This document shows, piece by piece, positions 18,470-29,316 of a DNA stretch of 64,000 bases. Under the pieces are notes generated by a model, which was given only the letters and a program-made list of their open reading frames with translations, had not been told where the DNA came from and made no database searches. A program made the position numbers and the translations under genes. The stretch spans positions 195,708 to 259,707 of the forward strand of contig NZ_CP033004.1 of assembly GCF_005080745.1 (NCBI RefSeq). Reading direction: 5' to 3'. Each line of letters opens with the position of its first letter. Within the stretch, counting starts at the first letter, position 1. The stretch comes from Buchnera aphidicola (Melaphis rhois). GTDB lineage: Bacteria > Pseudomonadota > Gammaproteobacteria > Enterobacterales > Enterobacteriaceae.

Positions 18470-20980
18470 ATGATAATTAAATTTTTTAGTAAATTATTTA
18501 GTAATCGTAATGATCGGATATTAGAACAAATTCGAAAAATAATAGTCAATATTAATAGATTAGAAAGTAAATTTGAAAAATTATCAGACAAAGAATTGAG
18601 AAATAAGACCAACTTTTTTCGAGCTTGTTTAAAAAGAGGTTGTGAATTAAATAGTTTGTTACCAGAATCGTTTGCAATAGTAAGAGAAGCTAGTAAAAGA
18701 GTATTTGGAATGCGCCATTTTGATGTTCAATTGCTAGGAGGTATTGTATTACATCATAGATGTGTAGCGGAAATGAGAACAGGTGAAGGAAAAACTTTAA
18801 CTTCAACATTACCGGTATATTTGAACGCTTTAGAAGGAAAAGGTGTTCATGTTGTAACTATGAATGATTATCTTGCCGAAAGAGATGCTAAAAGTAATGA
18901 AGTCTTATTTAATTTTCTTGGTTTGACTGTTGGTGTGAATATTTCAGGCACTTCTCCGGAGTTAAAAAGAAAAGCTTATTTTTCTGACATAACATATGGT
19001 ACTAATAATGAATATGGATTTGATTATTTAAAAGACAATATGGCGTTTTATAAGGAAGATAGAGTACAGAGAGGTTTAAATTTTGCATTAGTTGATGAAG
19101 TAGATTCGATTTTGATAGATGAATCACGTACACCATTAATAATTTCTGGGATTTCAGAAGATAGTTCAGAGTTATATTTTAAAATTAATAAACTTACTTC
19201 ACAGTTAATATCTCAAGAGAAAGAAGATTCAGATACATTTGTTGGAATAGGTCACTTTTTAATTGATGAAAAAAATCGTCAAGTTAGTTTAACTGAGAGA
19301 GGATTAATAGCAATTGAAAAATGGTTAGTAAAAGAAAAATTAATAAAGAACGAAGAATCATTGTATTCACCTCAGAATATTATGTTAATGCATTGTGTTA
19401 TATCATCTTTACGAGCTCATAATTTATTTTTCAAAAATGTAGATTATATTATTAAGAATAAAAATGTAGTCATCGTTGATGAGCATACTGGTCGAATTAT
19501 GGAAGGAAAAAGATGGTCAGATGGTTTGCATCAAGCTATAGAAGCTAAAGAACAAGTACAAATAAAATGTGAAAGTCAAACATTAGCATCGATTACTTTC
19601 CAAAATTATTTTCGATTGTATGATAAATTATCGGGAATGACTGGAACTGCTGCTACAGAAGCTTTTGAATTGAGCGCTATTTATAACTTAGATACAATTG
19701 TTATACCGACTAATCGTCCTATGATACGTAATGATATGCCTGACTTAGTATATATGACAGAATCAGAAAAAATAGATGCAATTATCAAAGATATTCAAAA
19801 TTGTCTTAAACGAAATCAACCAGTGTTAGTAGGAACAATATCTATTGAAAAATCCGAATTAATTTCTAATCGTTTAGTAAAATTAGGTATTAAACATAAT
19901 GTTTTGAATGCAAATTTTCATTCTAGAGAAGCTGAAATTATTGCTCAAGCAGGAAAGTTAAGAGCAGTTACTATAGCTACTAATATGGCAGGGCGTGGAA
20001 CGGATATAGTATTAGGAGGTAGTTTAGAATTTAATTTAATTCATGCAAAACAATTGAATATAAAAAAAATACAAGATCTTAAAAGTGAATGGAAGAAGAA
20101 TCATGATCTTGTTTTGAAATCTGGTGGATTACACGTTATAGGTACAGAAAGACACGAATCAAGAAGAATTGATAATCAATTAAGGGGAAGATCAGGACGT
20201 CAAGGTGATATCGGGTCTTCTAGGTTTTATTTATCAATGGAAGATTCTTTAATGCGTATTTTTTCTTCTGATAGAATTATTGGAATTATGAAAGCTTTAG
20301 GAATGAAACAAGGTGAGGCTATTACTCACTCTTTTGTAACTAAAGCAATTTCTAATGCTCAAAGAAAAGTAGAAAATCGTAATTTTGACATTCGTAAGCA
20401 ATTATTAGAATACGACGATGTTTCAAATGAACAACGTCGCGTCATTTATCATCAAAGGAACTATATAATTGATTCTGAAGATATTAGTCACATTATATAT
20501 AAAATGTCTTGTGATGTATTCGTTAATGTTATTGACAAACATATAAAAAAAAATTCATTAAAGGAAACATGGAAAGTTTTTGAATTAGAGTTATGTTTAT
20601 ATAATGATTTCGGATTAGTATGTTCAATTATTAAATGGTTAGATAATGATAATACTTTGTATGAAAAAGAATTAACGAAAAAAATTTTACGATTTGCTAA
20701 TACAAATTATATAAGAAAAAAGAACATTATTGGATTAGATAATATGAAACAGCTTGAAAAGTCAGTTATGATTGAAACTTTAGATGAATTTTGGAAAGAA
20801 CATTTATCAAATATGGAGTATTTACGTCAAGGTATTCATTTAAGAGGATATGCACAGAAAAATCCTAAACAAGAATATAAAAGAGAGTCCTTTATTATGT
20901 TTTCAAATATGTTAAAACTACTAAAGTATGAAGTTATTTCTATTTTATTTAAAATTAATTTTTTTTCTAAAAAAAACTAA
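18470..20980 (+). CDS. secA: Preprotein translocase ATPase SecA
   Basis: Motor ATPase that drives proteins through SecYEG. It has 836 residues (E. coli 901). Walker A is [12 protein letters not shown], Walker B is [17 protein letters not shown], and [38 protein letters not shown] (motifs of the second ATPase domain) are intact, as are the preprotein cross-linking and helical scaffold domains. The protein stops at [19 protein letters not shown], so the C-terminal linker and the Cys/His zinc motif that binds SecB and phospholipid are absent. Confidence 0.97.
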   Translation: MIIKFFSKLFSNRNDRILEQIRKIIVNINRLESKFEKLSDKELRNKTNFFRACLKRGCELNSLLPESFAIVREASKRVFGMRHFDVQLLGGIVLHHRCVAEMRTGEGKTLTSTLPVYLNALEGKGVHVVTMNDYLAERDAKSNEVLFNFLGLTVGVNISGTSPELKRKAYFSDITYGTNNEYGFDYLKDNMAFYKEDRVQRGLNFALVDEVDSILIDESRTPLIISGISEDSSELYFKINKLTSQLISQEKEDSDTFVGIGHFLIDEKNRQVSLTERGLIAIEKWLVKEKLIKNEESLYSPQNIMLMHCVISSLRAHNLFFKNVDYIIKNKNVVIVDEHTGRIMEGKRWSDGLHQAIEAKEQVQIKCESQTLASITFQNYFRLYDKLSGMTGTAATEAFELSAIYNLDTIVIPTNRPMIRNDMPDLVYMTESEKIDAIIKDIQNCLKRNQPVLVGTISIEKSELISNRLVKLGIKHNVLNANFHSREAEIIAQAGKLRAVTIATNMAGRGTDIVLGGSLEFNLIHAKQLNIKKIQDLKSEWKKNHDLVLKSGGLHVIGTERHESRRIDNQLRGRSGRQGDIGSSRFYLSMEDSLMRIFSSDRIIGIMKALGMKQGEAITHSFVTKAISNAQRKVENRNFDIRKQLLEYDDVSNEQRRVIYHQRNYIIDSEDISHIIYKMSCDVFVNVIDKHIKKNSLKETWKVFELELCLYNDFGLVCSIIKWLDNDNTLYEKELTKKILRFANTNYIRKKNIIGLDNMKQLEKSVMIETLDEFWKEHLSNMEYLRQGIHLRGYAQKNPKQEYKRESFIMFSNMLKLLKYEVISILFKINFFSKKN

Positions 20981-21054
20981 GACTAAGTGTGAATGTAAAA
21001 ACATTTATATTTTTTTTAAGTATTTTATATTAATTATTTGTAAAGTAGTCTTAG
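20977..21054. repeat. Spaced inverted repeat after secA
   Basis: CTAAGACTA (20977-20985, overlapping the secA stop) and TAGTCTTAG (21046-21054) are exact complements 60 bases apart; both are followed by GTGTGA. It may be a weak terminator structure or a relic in the secA-coaE spacer where mutT lies in relatives. Confidence 0.35.
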
Positions 21055-21208
21055 TGTGAGTAGATCATTATATGCTTCATTTTAGATAGAAAGTTATTAA
21101 TATATTAGTTATAAAAATAATTATAGATATTAAAATATGTTTAAGTACTGATAATTAGTTATGTAAATAGTATTATTGTATTATATAAATTTTTGATCTT
21201 TATTTTAT

Positions 21209-21832
21209 TTAAGTTTTTTTATTTTTGAGACGAAACGATTTAGATAGTTTCATATAATATTTATTTAACATTGTGACATTTTTTTTTAAAAAACTTATAT
21301 TTCTAGTGTTATTTATAATGTCATGAGCAATTAAAAGACGTTCTAATCGAGTAACTTGAGAAGAAATAATTAGTTTAGCTTGTATTGCGTTAATTTTATC
21401 TCTTTTTATAGTTCTTTCGACTTGCTTCTGTATGGGTATGTCGACTAATAATATTCTATTAGCATATTTATGTAGTTTCATTTCTATTAATAAAGGAACT
21501 ACCCACAAACACCATGGGGATAGTACAGTGTTTAATTTTATTTTCATTTTATTTATTATTATGGGGTGTAATAGTTTTTCTAACCATAATTTTTCTGTCT
21601 TGTAAGAAAATATATAATTTCTTAGATATTTTCGATTTATTGATTGATCTGTATTTAAAAATTTTGTTCCAAATCTCTTTATAATCGTATTTATTATGAT
21701 TTGGTCATATTTCAAGATGTTTCTTGTAATTACATCAGCATCAATAATTGTTATACCAATATTTTTAAATAAATTAGATATGGTAGTTTTACCGCTACCA
21801 ATCCCTCCAATAAGAGCTACAATATAAGTCAT
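21209..21832 (-). CDS. coaE: Dephospho-CoA kinase
   Basis: Last enzyme of coenzyme A synthesis, 207 residues (E. coli 206). The P-loop is GGIGSGKTT (9-17), followed by DADVITRNI, the HPIIINKM lid segment and the VVPLLIEMKLHKYANRILLVD region. Since panBC appear lost in this region, CoA synthesis here would need pantothenate from the host or diet (inference). Confidence 0.95.
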   Translation of the reverse strand: MTYIVALIGGIGSGKTTISNLFKNIGITIIDADVITRNILKYDQIIINTIIKRFGTKFLNTDQSINRKYLRNYIFSYKTEKLWLEKLLHPIIINKMKIKLNTVLSPWCLWVVPLLIEMKLHKYANRILLVDIPIQKQVERTIKRDKINAIQAKLIISSQVTRLERLLIAHDIINNTRNISFLKKNVTMLNKYYMKLSKSFRLKNKKT

Positions 21833-21970
21833 AGAATGTAAGTGTAAAATTATATTTAATTAATTAAAAATTTTATAAATATATTGCATTATGTGATATT
21901 AAAATAAATTGTAAACTATTTTTTTAAAACAAGAAATATTATTTTATTTAACATTAGAGATTATTGATTT

Positions 21971-23020
21971 ATGCGTATTGAAGAAGATGTTAAGTTAGGA
22001 TTTAAAGATGTTCTTATTCGACCAAAGCGTTCTATATTAAAAAGTCGATCTCAAGTTGATCTCACTCGTAATTTTTCTTTTAGAAATTCTGGTAGAGTAT
22101 GGACAGGTATTCCTCTTATTGCTGCTAATATGGATACCATAGGTACTTTTAGAATGGTTCAAGTTTTATCATCGTTTCATGTATTGACAGCTGTGCATAA
22201 ATATTATTCATATACGTATTGGAAAGATTTTGTCCACAGTGTTCCTGATACTGTATTAGATTACGTTATTGTTTCTACTGGAATGTTAGAAGAAGATTTG
22301 ACAAAATTAAAAAAAATTTTTTCTCTATCTTCTAAATTACAATATATTTGTATAGATGTAGCTAATGGCTATACTGAACAATTTGTTTCTTTTTTGAAAA
22401 GAATACGAGATAGTTTTCCAGAAAAAATTATTTGTGCAGGTAATGTAGTTACTGGAGAAATGGTAGAAGAATTAATTTTGTCTGGTGCTGACATAGTAAA
22501 AGTAGGTATAGGTCCTGGATCTGTATGCACTACACGTATTAAAACAGCTATAGGTTATCCGCAATTATCTGCTGTTATTGAATGTTCGGATGCAGCTCAT
22601 GGATTAGGAGGACAAATTATAAGTGATGGAGGCTGTATTGTTTCAGGAGATATAGCAAAAGCATTTGGAGGTGGAGCAGATTTTGTTATGTTGGGTGGAA
22701 TGTTAGCTGGACACCATGAATGCGAAGGATTAATTTTTGAAGAAAATAAAAAAAAATATATGATGTTTTATGGTATGAGCTCTAAATCTGCAATGGATCG
22801 ATATGTTGGAGGCGTAGCTGGATATAAAGCTGTCGAAGGTAAATCAGTAAAATTATTATTTCGTGGTTCAGTTGATAAAACTATGCGTGATATTTTAGGA
22901 GGTCTTCGTTCGACATGTACCTATGTAGGTGCATCAAGTTTAAAAGAACTAACAAAACGTACGACATTTATTAAAGTTTCTGAACAAGAAAATAAGACCT
23001 TTAATAATCAAGAAGCGTAG
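21971..23020 (+). CDS. guaC: GMP reductase
   Basis: NADPH-dependent conversion of GMP to IMP, 349 residues (E. coli 347). The catalytic Cys is in [19 protein letters not shown] (about residue 186), with [20 protein letters not shown] for phosphate binding and [11 protein letters not shown]. The N-terminal [13 protein letters not shown] is typical of GuaC and separates it from IMP dehydrogenase. It balances purine pools, and stands before the long aceE upstream region. Confidence 0.96.
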   Translation: MRIEEDVKLGFKDVLIRPKRSILKSRSQVDLTRNFSFRNSGRVWTGIPLIAANMDTIGTFRMVQVLSSFHVLTAVHKYYSYTYWKDFVHSVPDTVLDYVIVSTGMLEEDLTKLKKIFSLSSKLQYICIDVANGYTEQFVSFLKRIRDSFPEKIICAGNVVTGEMVEELILSGADIVKVGIGPGSVCTTRIKTAIGYPQLSAVIECSDAAHGLGGQIISDGGCIVSGDIAKAFGGGADFVMLGGMLAGHHECEGLIFEENKKKYMMFYGMSSKSAMDRYVGGVAGYKAVEGKSVKLLFRGSVDKTMRDILGGLRSTCTYVGASSLKELTKRTTFIKVSEQENKTFNNQEA

Positions 23021-23563
23021 TATGTATTATTTTAATGAAGATATGAGAATGTTAGATGATCTATATGTATAAAACTGTTTTGAAATGTATTTATTGTTAA
23101 TATTTAATTTATGTTTTCTTTGAAAATAATATTTAACATACTGTATTTATAGTATTTATATTATTCAGTAAATTTATATTTTAGCTAATAATATGTTAAA
23201 TCAATTAATAATAATTCTAAAATTAATGTTGGGTTATAATTTTACTATCGTAATACAACATTATTAATACAATGTTAACATTCAATTTTGCAATAATTAA
23301 GTTTTTATAACGTATATATTGTTACTATTTTAAAATAGTCAATAAAATAATGTATCTTTAATATTTTATTTGGTTTTATAAAGCTATATTAGTTTAATAG
23401 ACGAGTGTTAAATTAACTTATATTAATAAAGTTATTAACGCGTTAATTATGTAAAATTACTTATTGTTTTAGTTTTTATTTTATAATTTTTTGAAATGTA
23501 TTGATATTATATTTTTAATACCGTTATAAAATAAATTAGTAAATTAACTGATTTTTATAATTT
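23021..23563. other. 543-bp spacer guaC-aceE
   Basis: No gene is visible; pdhR, which precedes aceE in E. coli, is absent. The spacer should carry the pyruvate dehydrogenase promoter. Its one notable element is the palindrome at 23434-23447. Confidence 0.5.
23434..23447. repeat. 14-bp perfect palindrome upstream of aceE
   Basis: ATTAACGCGTTAAT is a perfect palindrome 132 bp upstream of the aceE start. The central ACGCGT is unusual in such A/T-rich spacer DNA, so it could be an operator or other protein site, but no regulator is known to me for it. Confidence 0.5.
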
Positions 23564-23578
23564 ATGAAGGATTTATAT

Positions 23579-26245
23579 ATGACAGAGTTTTTACTTAATG
23601 ATATTGATCCTATTGAGACAGATGATTGGATAAAGGGAATTGAATCAGTGATTCGCGAAGAAGGTATCGAACGAGCAAAATTTATTACCTATTCTATCAT
23701 TAAGAGATTAAAAAAAGAAAATATAAAGTTTTTAGAAAAAAAAATAGTTAGTGATTACGTTAATACTATATCTGTCTTAGAAGAGTCTGCATATCCAGGT
23801 GATTTATCTTTAGAATATAAGATATGTTCTATAATAAGATGGAATGCAATTATGATTGTACTTCGTGCATCTAGAAAGAATTTAGATTTAGGTGGTCATT
23901 TATCTTCTTTTCAATCAGCAGCTGCAATTTATGAAGTTTGCTTTAATCATTTTTTTCGTGCATATAATAAAAAAGATGGTGGCGATTTAGTATATTTTCA
24001 AGGACATATATCTCCAGGAATTTATGCTCGTGCATTTGTTGAGGGGAGATTAAGTCAAGAACAATTAGATAACTTTAGACAAGAAGTATATGGAAATGGC
24101 CTGCCTTCTTATCCGCATCCAAAATGTATGCCTAATTTTTGGCAGTTTCCTACAGTATCTATGGGATTAGGTCCGTTATGCGCTATTTATCAAGCTAAGT
24201 TTTTAAAATATTTGCAAAATAGAAATTTAAAAAATACATCTAGTCAAAAAGTATATGCTTTTTTAGGAGATGGAGAAATGGATGAACCAGAATCTAAAGG
24301 AGCCATTTCCATTGCTTTTCGTGAAAAGTTAGATAACTTAATTTTTATTGTAAATTGTAACTTGCAGCGACTAGATGGTCCTGTTATGGGAAATGGGAAA
24401 ATTATAGATGAATTAGAAAGTGTTTTTAAAGGAGCAGGTTGGGAGGTTATTAAGGTTGTATGGGGAAGTAAATGGGATAAATTATTAGAAAAAGATATAA
24501 CTGGACGATTAGTTAAACTAATGAATGAAACTGTAGATGGCGATTATCAAACATTTAAATCTAAAAATGGAGCTTATATAAGAAAGTATTTTTTTGGAAA
24601 GTATAAAGAAACAACGGATTTAGTAAAAAATATGACAGATGAACAAATTTGGAATTTGAATAGGGGTGGACACGATTTTAAAAAGATTTATGCTGCTTTG
24701 AGAAGAGCTAATTCTATTTTAGATAAGCCTGTAATAATATTGATGCATACAATAAAAGGTCACGGATTAGGTAACATTGCTGAAGGAAAAAATATTGCTC
24801 ATCAACTAAAAAAAATTAACATACAAGGAATACGCGATATTCGTGACAGATTTAATATTCCAATAAAAGACGAAGAAATCGATTCTTTACCTTATGTTTC
24901 TTTTAAAATTAATAGTCGAGAGTATAAATATCTTCATCATAAAAGAAAAAGTTTAGGAGGATATCTTCCTTTTCGTCTTTCTCATTTTACTGAAAAGCTT
25001 AAACTTCCGAAATTAAATGATTTCAAAATACTTCTAATAGAACAAAAAAAAGAAATGTCTACGACTATAGCTTTTGTACGTATATTAAATATTATTTTAA
25101 GAGATACTTATATCAAAGAAAGAATAGTTCCTATTGTTGCAGATGAAGCACGTACATTTGGAATGGAAGGATTATTTCGAAAAATAGGAATTTATAGTGT
25201 TAACGGACAGAAATATACTCCTCAAGATCAAGAACAACTTGCATATTACAAAGAAGATAAAAATGGTCAAATTTTACAAGAAGGAATCAGTGAACTTGGA
25301 GCTTTTGCATCTTGGTTAGCTGCGGCTACTTCGTATAGTACTAATAATTTTCCTATGATTCCTTTTTATATTTATTACTCTATATTTGGATTTCAAAGAA
25401 TAGGCGATATATGCTGGGCAGCAGGTGATCAGCAAGCTAGAGGTTTTTTAATAGGAGGGACTTCTGGGAAAACAACATTAAATGGAGAAGGATTACAGCA
25501 CGGGGATGGTCATAGTCATATTCAAGCGTTAACTATTCCAAATTGTATATCGTATAATCCCGCGTATTCATATGAACTCGCAGTTATTATTCATCATGGA
25601 TTAAACAGAATGTACGGTGAAGTCCAGGAAAATATTTATTATTATATTACTACCTATAATGAAAATTATATAATGCCTTCTATACCTATTGGATCAGAAG
25701 AAGGTATTCGTAAAGGTATATATAAATTAAAAAATGTTGGTAAAACAGAAGTAAAAATTCAATTATTAGGATCTGGTTCCATTTTACAATGTGTTTTCCG
25801 AGCTGCCTCGATATTATTAAACAAATATAATATTAGTTCAGATATTTATAGCGTAACGTCTTTTACAGAATTAGCTAGAAATGGACAAGATTGCGAACGA
25901 TGGAATTTATTACATCCAACTAGTAAGGATAAAAAAATTCCTTATATTTCTACGATAATGAATAATTCTCCAGCTATTGCTGTAACTGATTATATGAAAT
26001 TGTTTGCTGAACAGGTTAGAGCTTATATACCTTCAATAAGTTACCGTGTATTAGGAACAGATGGATTTGGACGTTCTGATAGTAGAAAGAATTTAAGAAA
26101 TTATTTTGAGATTAATGAATTTTATATAGTTATTTCAGCTCTAGTAGAATTATCTAAATTTAATAATTTTGACAAAACTATCATTACTGATGCAATGGAT
26201 CAATTTGATATTGACATTAGTAAAATTAATCCGAGATTAGCATAG
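23579..26245 (+). CDS. aceE: Pyruvate dehydrogenase E1 component
   Basis: Thiamine diphosphate-dependent E1 of the pyruvate dehydrogenase complex, decarboxylating pyruvate and acetylating the E2 lipoyl group. From the ATG at 23579 (AAGGA seven bases before; an in-frame ATG at 23564 overlaps that site) it has 888 residues, like E. coli (887). The ThDP motif GDGEMDEPESKGAI, plus GHISPGIYARAF, SYPHPK, DEARTFGMEGLFR and GDGHSHIQALTIPNC are intact, and the C-terminus INPRLA matches. First gene of aceE-aceF-lpd. Confidence 0.97.
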   Translation: MTEFLLNDIDPIETDDWIKGIESVIREEGIERAKFITYSIIKRLKKENIKFLEKKIVSDYVNTISVLEESAYPGDLSLEYKICSIIRWNAIMIVLRASRKNLDLGGHLSSFQSAAAIYEVCFNHFFRAYNKKDGGDLVYFQGHISPGIYARAFVEGRLSQEQLDNFRQEVYGNGLPSYPHPKCMPNFWQFPTVSMGLGPLCAIYQAKFLKYLQNRNLKNTSSQKVYAFLGDGEMDEPESKGAISIAFREKLDNLIFIVNCNLQRLDGPVMGNGKIIDELESVFKGAGWEVIKVVWGSKWDKLLEKDITGRLVKLMNETVDGDYQTFKSKNGAYIRKYFFGKYKETTDLVKNMTDEQIWNLNRGGHDFKKIYAALRRANSILDKPVIILMHTIKGHGLGNIAEGKNIAHQLKKINIQGIRDIRDRFNIPIKDEEIDSLPYVSFKINSREYKYLHHKRKSLGGYLPFRLSHFTEKLKLPKLNDFKILLIEQKKEMSTTIAFVRILNIILRDTYIKERIVPIVADEARTFGMEGLFRKIGIYSVNGQKYTPQDQEQLAYYKEDKNGQILQEGISELGAFASWLAAATSYSTNNFPMIPFYIYYSIFGFQRIGDICWAAGDQQARGFLIGGTSGKTTLNGEGLQHGDGHSHIQALTIPNCISYNPAYSYELAVIIHHGLNRMYGEVQENIYYYITTYNENYIMPSIPIGSEEGIRKGIYKLKNVGKTEVKIQLLGSGSILQCVFRAASILLNKYNISSDIYSVTSFTELARNGQDCERWNLLHPTSKDKKIPYISTIMNNSPAIAVTDYMKLFAEQVRAYIPSISYRVLGTDGFGRSDSRKNLRNYFEINEFYIVISALVELSKFNNFDKTIITDAMDQFDIDISKINPRLA

Positions 26246-26253
26246 GAGATAAA

Positions 26254-27459
26254 ATGGATATTGAAGTTAAAATGCCTGATATTGGTGCAGATGCAGTCGA
26301 AATTATTGAGATCTTAGTGAAAATAGGAGATACAGTACAAAAAGATGAATCTTTAGTAACTGTTGAAGGACAAAAAATATCGATGGAAATACCGTCTACG
26401 AGTTCTGGTATTGTAAAATCTGTTTTAGTAAAAGTTGGGCAACAAGTAAATACTGGTTCATTAATTGTTTTACTTGAATCATTAGAAAATGATGAATTAG
26501 ATCTCAGTCAATATGGGTCTTCAGATAAAGTAGAGTTTGTAAAAGAAAAATTAATTCATGCTACTCCTATTATTCGAAGATTAGCTAGAAAATTAAATAT
26601 TAATTTAAGTAAAGTAACAGGTAGTGGGAGAAAAGGTCGAATTATTAAAGAAGATATTATGCCATATTTACAGAAGAAACATGTTAAAGAAGAAAATGAT
26701 AGTATTAACGATCTAAGCACAGATGATTCTATTTTAAGTGATTCTAATAAATCTAAAGATATTAATGAGTTATATTTGACTAACGTACAACAAGTTTCCG
26801 GTCAACATTTATTTCAAAGCTGGTCTACTGTTCCTCATGTAACGCAGTTTGATGAGTCAGATATTACAGAATTAGATAAATTTCGAAGAGAATATAATTC
26901 TAAATTAAATACTCAAAATGTTCATTTAAAGCTAACTATATTAGTTTTTGCAATAAAAGTTGTGGCTAAATCATTAAAAGTGTTTCCGAAATTTAATAGT
27001 ATTTTGTGTACTGATACTAAAAAAAAGTTGATACTAAACAAGTATATTAATATAGGAATTGCGGTAGATACTAAACAAGGATTATTAGTTCCTGTAATTA
27101 ATAATGTTAATAAAAAAAAGATAGTAGATTTATCTATAGAATTACGGTCATTATCAAATAAAGCTAAATTAGGTACGTTAAATATATCGAATATGACAGG
27201 TGGAAGTTTTACAATTTCTAATTTAGGTGGAATTGGTGGAACAGGGTTTACTCCAATTATAAATTATCCAGAAGTAGCTATTCTTGGTATGTCTAAAGCT
27301 ATGATAAAACCATGTTGGAATGGGAAAGAGTTTATACCTCGTCTAGTGTTACCTTTATCATTATCTTATGATCATCGTGTTATTGATGGAGTAGAAGCTG
27401 TTAGATTTATTTCTTTTATTAGTAAATTATTATCGGATATCAGATTATTAATGATTTAA
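26254..27459 (+). CDS. aceF: Dihydrolipoamide acetyltransferase (E2), single lipoyl domain
   Basis: E2 core of the pyruvate dehydrogenase complex, 401 residues against 630 in E. coli because only one lipoyl domain is present (1-75). The lipoyl lysine is in EGQKISMEIP; the usual flanks Asp/Ala (DKA) are Gln/Ile here. The peripheral subunit-binding domain (about 103-140, TPIIRRLARKLNINLSKVTG) and the catalytic domain with SYDHRVIDG follow. Its SD (AGGAGA) overlaps the aceE stop codon, so translation is coupled. Confidence 0.96.
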   Translation: MDIEVKMPDIGADAVEIIEILVKIGDTVQKDESLVTVEGQKISMEIPSTSSGIVKSVLVKVGQQVNTGSLIVLLESLENDELDLSQYGSSDKVEFVKEKLIHATPIIRRLARKLNINLSKVTGSGRKGRIIKEDIMPYLQKKHVKEENDSINDLSTDDSILSDSNKSKDINELYLTNVQQVSGQHLFQSWSTVPHVTQFDESDITELDKFRREYNSKLNTQNVHLKLTILVFAIKVVAKSLKVFPKFNSILCTDTKKKLILNKYINIGIAVDTKQGLLVPVINNVNKKKIVDLSIELRSLSNKAKLGTLNISNMTGGSFTISNLGGIGGTGFTPIINYPEVAILGMSKAMIKPCWNGKEFIPRLVLPLSLSYDHRVIDGVEAVRFISFISKLLSDIRLLMI

Positions 27460-27594
27460 ATCTCGTTTTATAAAATGGTATTTCACATTGGTTATGCAAA
27501 ATTTGATATTTAGTGGCTTTATTAATTACGGTAAATTCGAAATATTTTATTATAGTTAAGTTATATACTATAATTTTATGAAATAGGTAAAAAT

Positions 27595-29022
27595 ATGTCA
27601 TGTAAAACGATACACACTCAAGTAGTTGTTGTTGGATCTGGACCTTCAGGATATTCATCTGCGTTTCGATGTGCGGATTTAGGATTAGATACTATTTTAG
27701 TAGAAAAGTATAGTTGTTTAGGTGGAGTATGTCTTAACGTTGGTTGTATTCCATCCAAATCTTTATTACATATAGCTAAAGTTATAAGAGAAGCAAAAAG
27801 TTTAGCTGACGTTGGTGTAGAATTTTTAAATCCTGTTATTGATATACATAAAATATGTACGTGGAAAAATAAAGTTATTAATAATTTTAATTTTGGCATA
27901 AAAAAAATGGCTGATAAACGCAATATAAACGTTATTTTTGGATCTGCTAAATTTTTAAATCGAAATAGTATTTTCATTAAGGGTAAAACAGAAGATATTA
28001 TTATTGCTTTTGACAATATAGTTTTGGCAGTAGGTTCTTCACCTAGAAAATTATCATATGTTCCTTCAAATGATTCTAGAATATGGGATTCTACTTCTGC
28101 ATTATCTATTCCTATTATACCGAAAAATCTATTAATTATCGGGTCAGGAATTATCGGTTTAGAAATAGCTACTATTTATAGTTCGTTAGGTTCGAAAGTA
28201 GATGTCGTAGATAGTTCTAGCAATTTATTATCTCACTTAGATCGAGATATAGTAAAAATGTTTTATAATGCAGTTAGTCGTGATTTTAACATTTTTTTAA
28301 ACTCTGAAATTAGCAAAATTATATCGAATAAACAAGGTCTCTTAGTTTCAAGAAGTATAGATAATAATAATGATATTCAAGAAACTAAGTTATATGACGC
28401 TATCTTAGTATCAGTAGGAAGAGTACCTAATTTAACTTCGTTAGGTATTGATAAAATAGGTTTGCATGTGAATAATCATGGATTTATTGAAGTAAATGAT
28501 AAATTATGTACAAATATATCTAATATATATGCTATTGGTGATATTGTTGGCCAACCAATGTTGGCACATAAAGGAATTCATCAAGGACATATAGTAGCTG
28601 AAATCATTTCAGGTAAAAATCATTATTTTGATCCTTATGTCATTCCGTGTGTACTTTATACTGATCCAGAAGTGGCTTGGGTAGGAGTTACAGAAAAAAC
28701 GGCTATTGAAAATAATATAGAATATGAAAGTGTAGTTTTTCCATGGAGTGCTTTGGGACGAGCTGTTGCTTCTAATTATTCTAATGGAATGACAAAATTA
28801 ATTTTTGATGTAAAAACAAGAAAAGTTATAGGTGGATCTGTAGTGGGTAGTAATGCTGGTGAACTATTAGGAGAAATTGGGTTAGCTATTGAAATGGGTT
28901 GTGATGTAGAAGATATTGCGTTAACTATACATGCACATCCCACTTTATATGAATCTATAAATTTATCAGCACAAATGTTTCAAGGCACGATTACTGATTT
29001 GATCAATGTAAAGGTAAAATAA
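27595..29022 (+). CDS. lpd: Dihydrolipoamide dehydrogenase (E3)
   Basis: FAD flavoenzyme that reoxidises the lipoyl group with NAD, shared by pyruvate and 2-oxoglutarate dehydrogenases. It has 475 residues (E. coli 474). FAD motif GSGPSGYSSAFRCADLG, redox disulfide GGVCLNVGCIPSKSLLH, NAD motif GSGIIGLEIATIYSSLG, and the catalytic base HAHPTLYES are intact. It follows aceF after 135 bp, the typical distance for the third gene of this operon. Confidence 0.97.
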   Translation: MSCKTIHTQVVVVGSGPSGYSSAFRCADLGLDTILVEKYSCLGGVCLNVGCIPSKSLLHIAKVIREAKSLADVGVEFLNPVIDIHKICTWKNKVINNFNFGIKKMADKRNINVIFGSAKFLNRNSIFIKGKTEDIIIAFDNIVLAVGSSPRKLSYVPSNDSRIWDSTSALSIPIIPKNLLIIGSGIIGLEIATIYSSLGSKVDVVDSSSNLLSHLDRDIVKMFYNAVSRDFNIFLNSEISKIISNKQGLLVSRSIDNNNDIQETKLYDAILVSVGRVPNLTSLGIDKIGLHVNNHGFIEVNDKLCTNISNIYAIGDIVGQPMLAHKGIHQGHIVAEIISGKNHYFDPYVIPCVLYTDPEVAWVGVTEKTAIENNIEYESVVFPWSALGRAVASNYSNGMTKLIFDVKTRKVIGGSVVGSNAGELLGEIGLAIEMGCDVEDIALTIHAHPTLYESINLSAQMFQGTITDLINVKVK

Positions 29023-29316
29023 TATTAACTTTGAAACTAATAATAAAAATTGTTAAATTTTAAAAATAAAATATTATTTTGTATAATATTTACTGAAAAT
29101 GAGGATATAAATAGGCATATATTTATATTTTATTTTTTTAGAACTATTTATATATTAACGTCATTTAATTTTAATGTAGTTATTCTTAATTTCTACAAAA
29201 AGAATTTAAATTTATTTATAATTAACATTATAGTATTTAAAATAGTTCAAATAATACGCTAATTTTATTTAAATAATTTAAGAAATAACTTGTTTTATTA
29301 GTTTCATATTTAAATA
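29023..29316. other. Spacer lpd-mtn where speE-speD lie in relatives
   Basis: 294 bp of A/T-rich sequence. A 70-codon frame on the plus strand (29050-29262) is made only of common A/T codons and matches nothing I know. In pea-aphid Buchnera, as I recall, spermidine synthase and SAM decarboxylase lie between lpd and mtn; they are absent. Confidence 0.5.

Noticed and set aside
18352-18612. 86-codon minus-strand frame overlapping the secA start
   Set aside because: It overlaps conserved SecA codons on the other strand and has no similarity of its own.
29050-29262. 70-codon frame after lpd
   Set aside because: It consists of common A/T-rich codons, has no recognisable family, and no good start signal.
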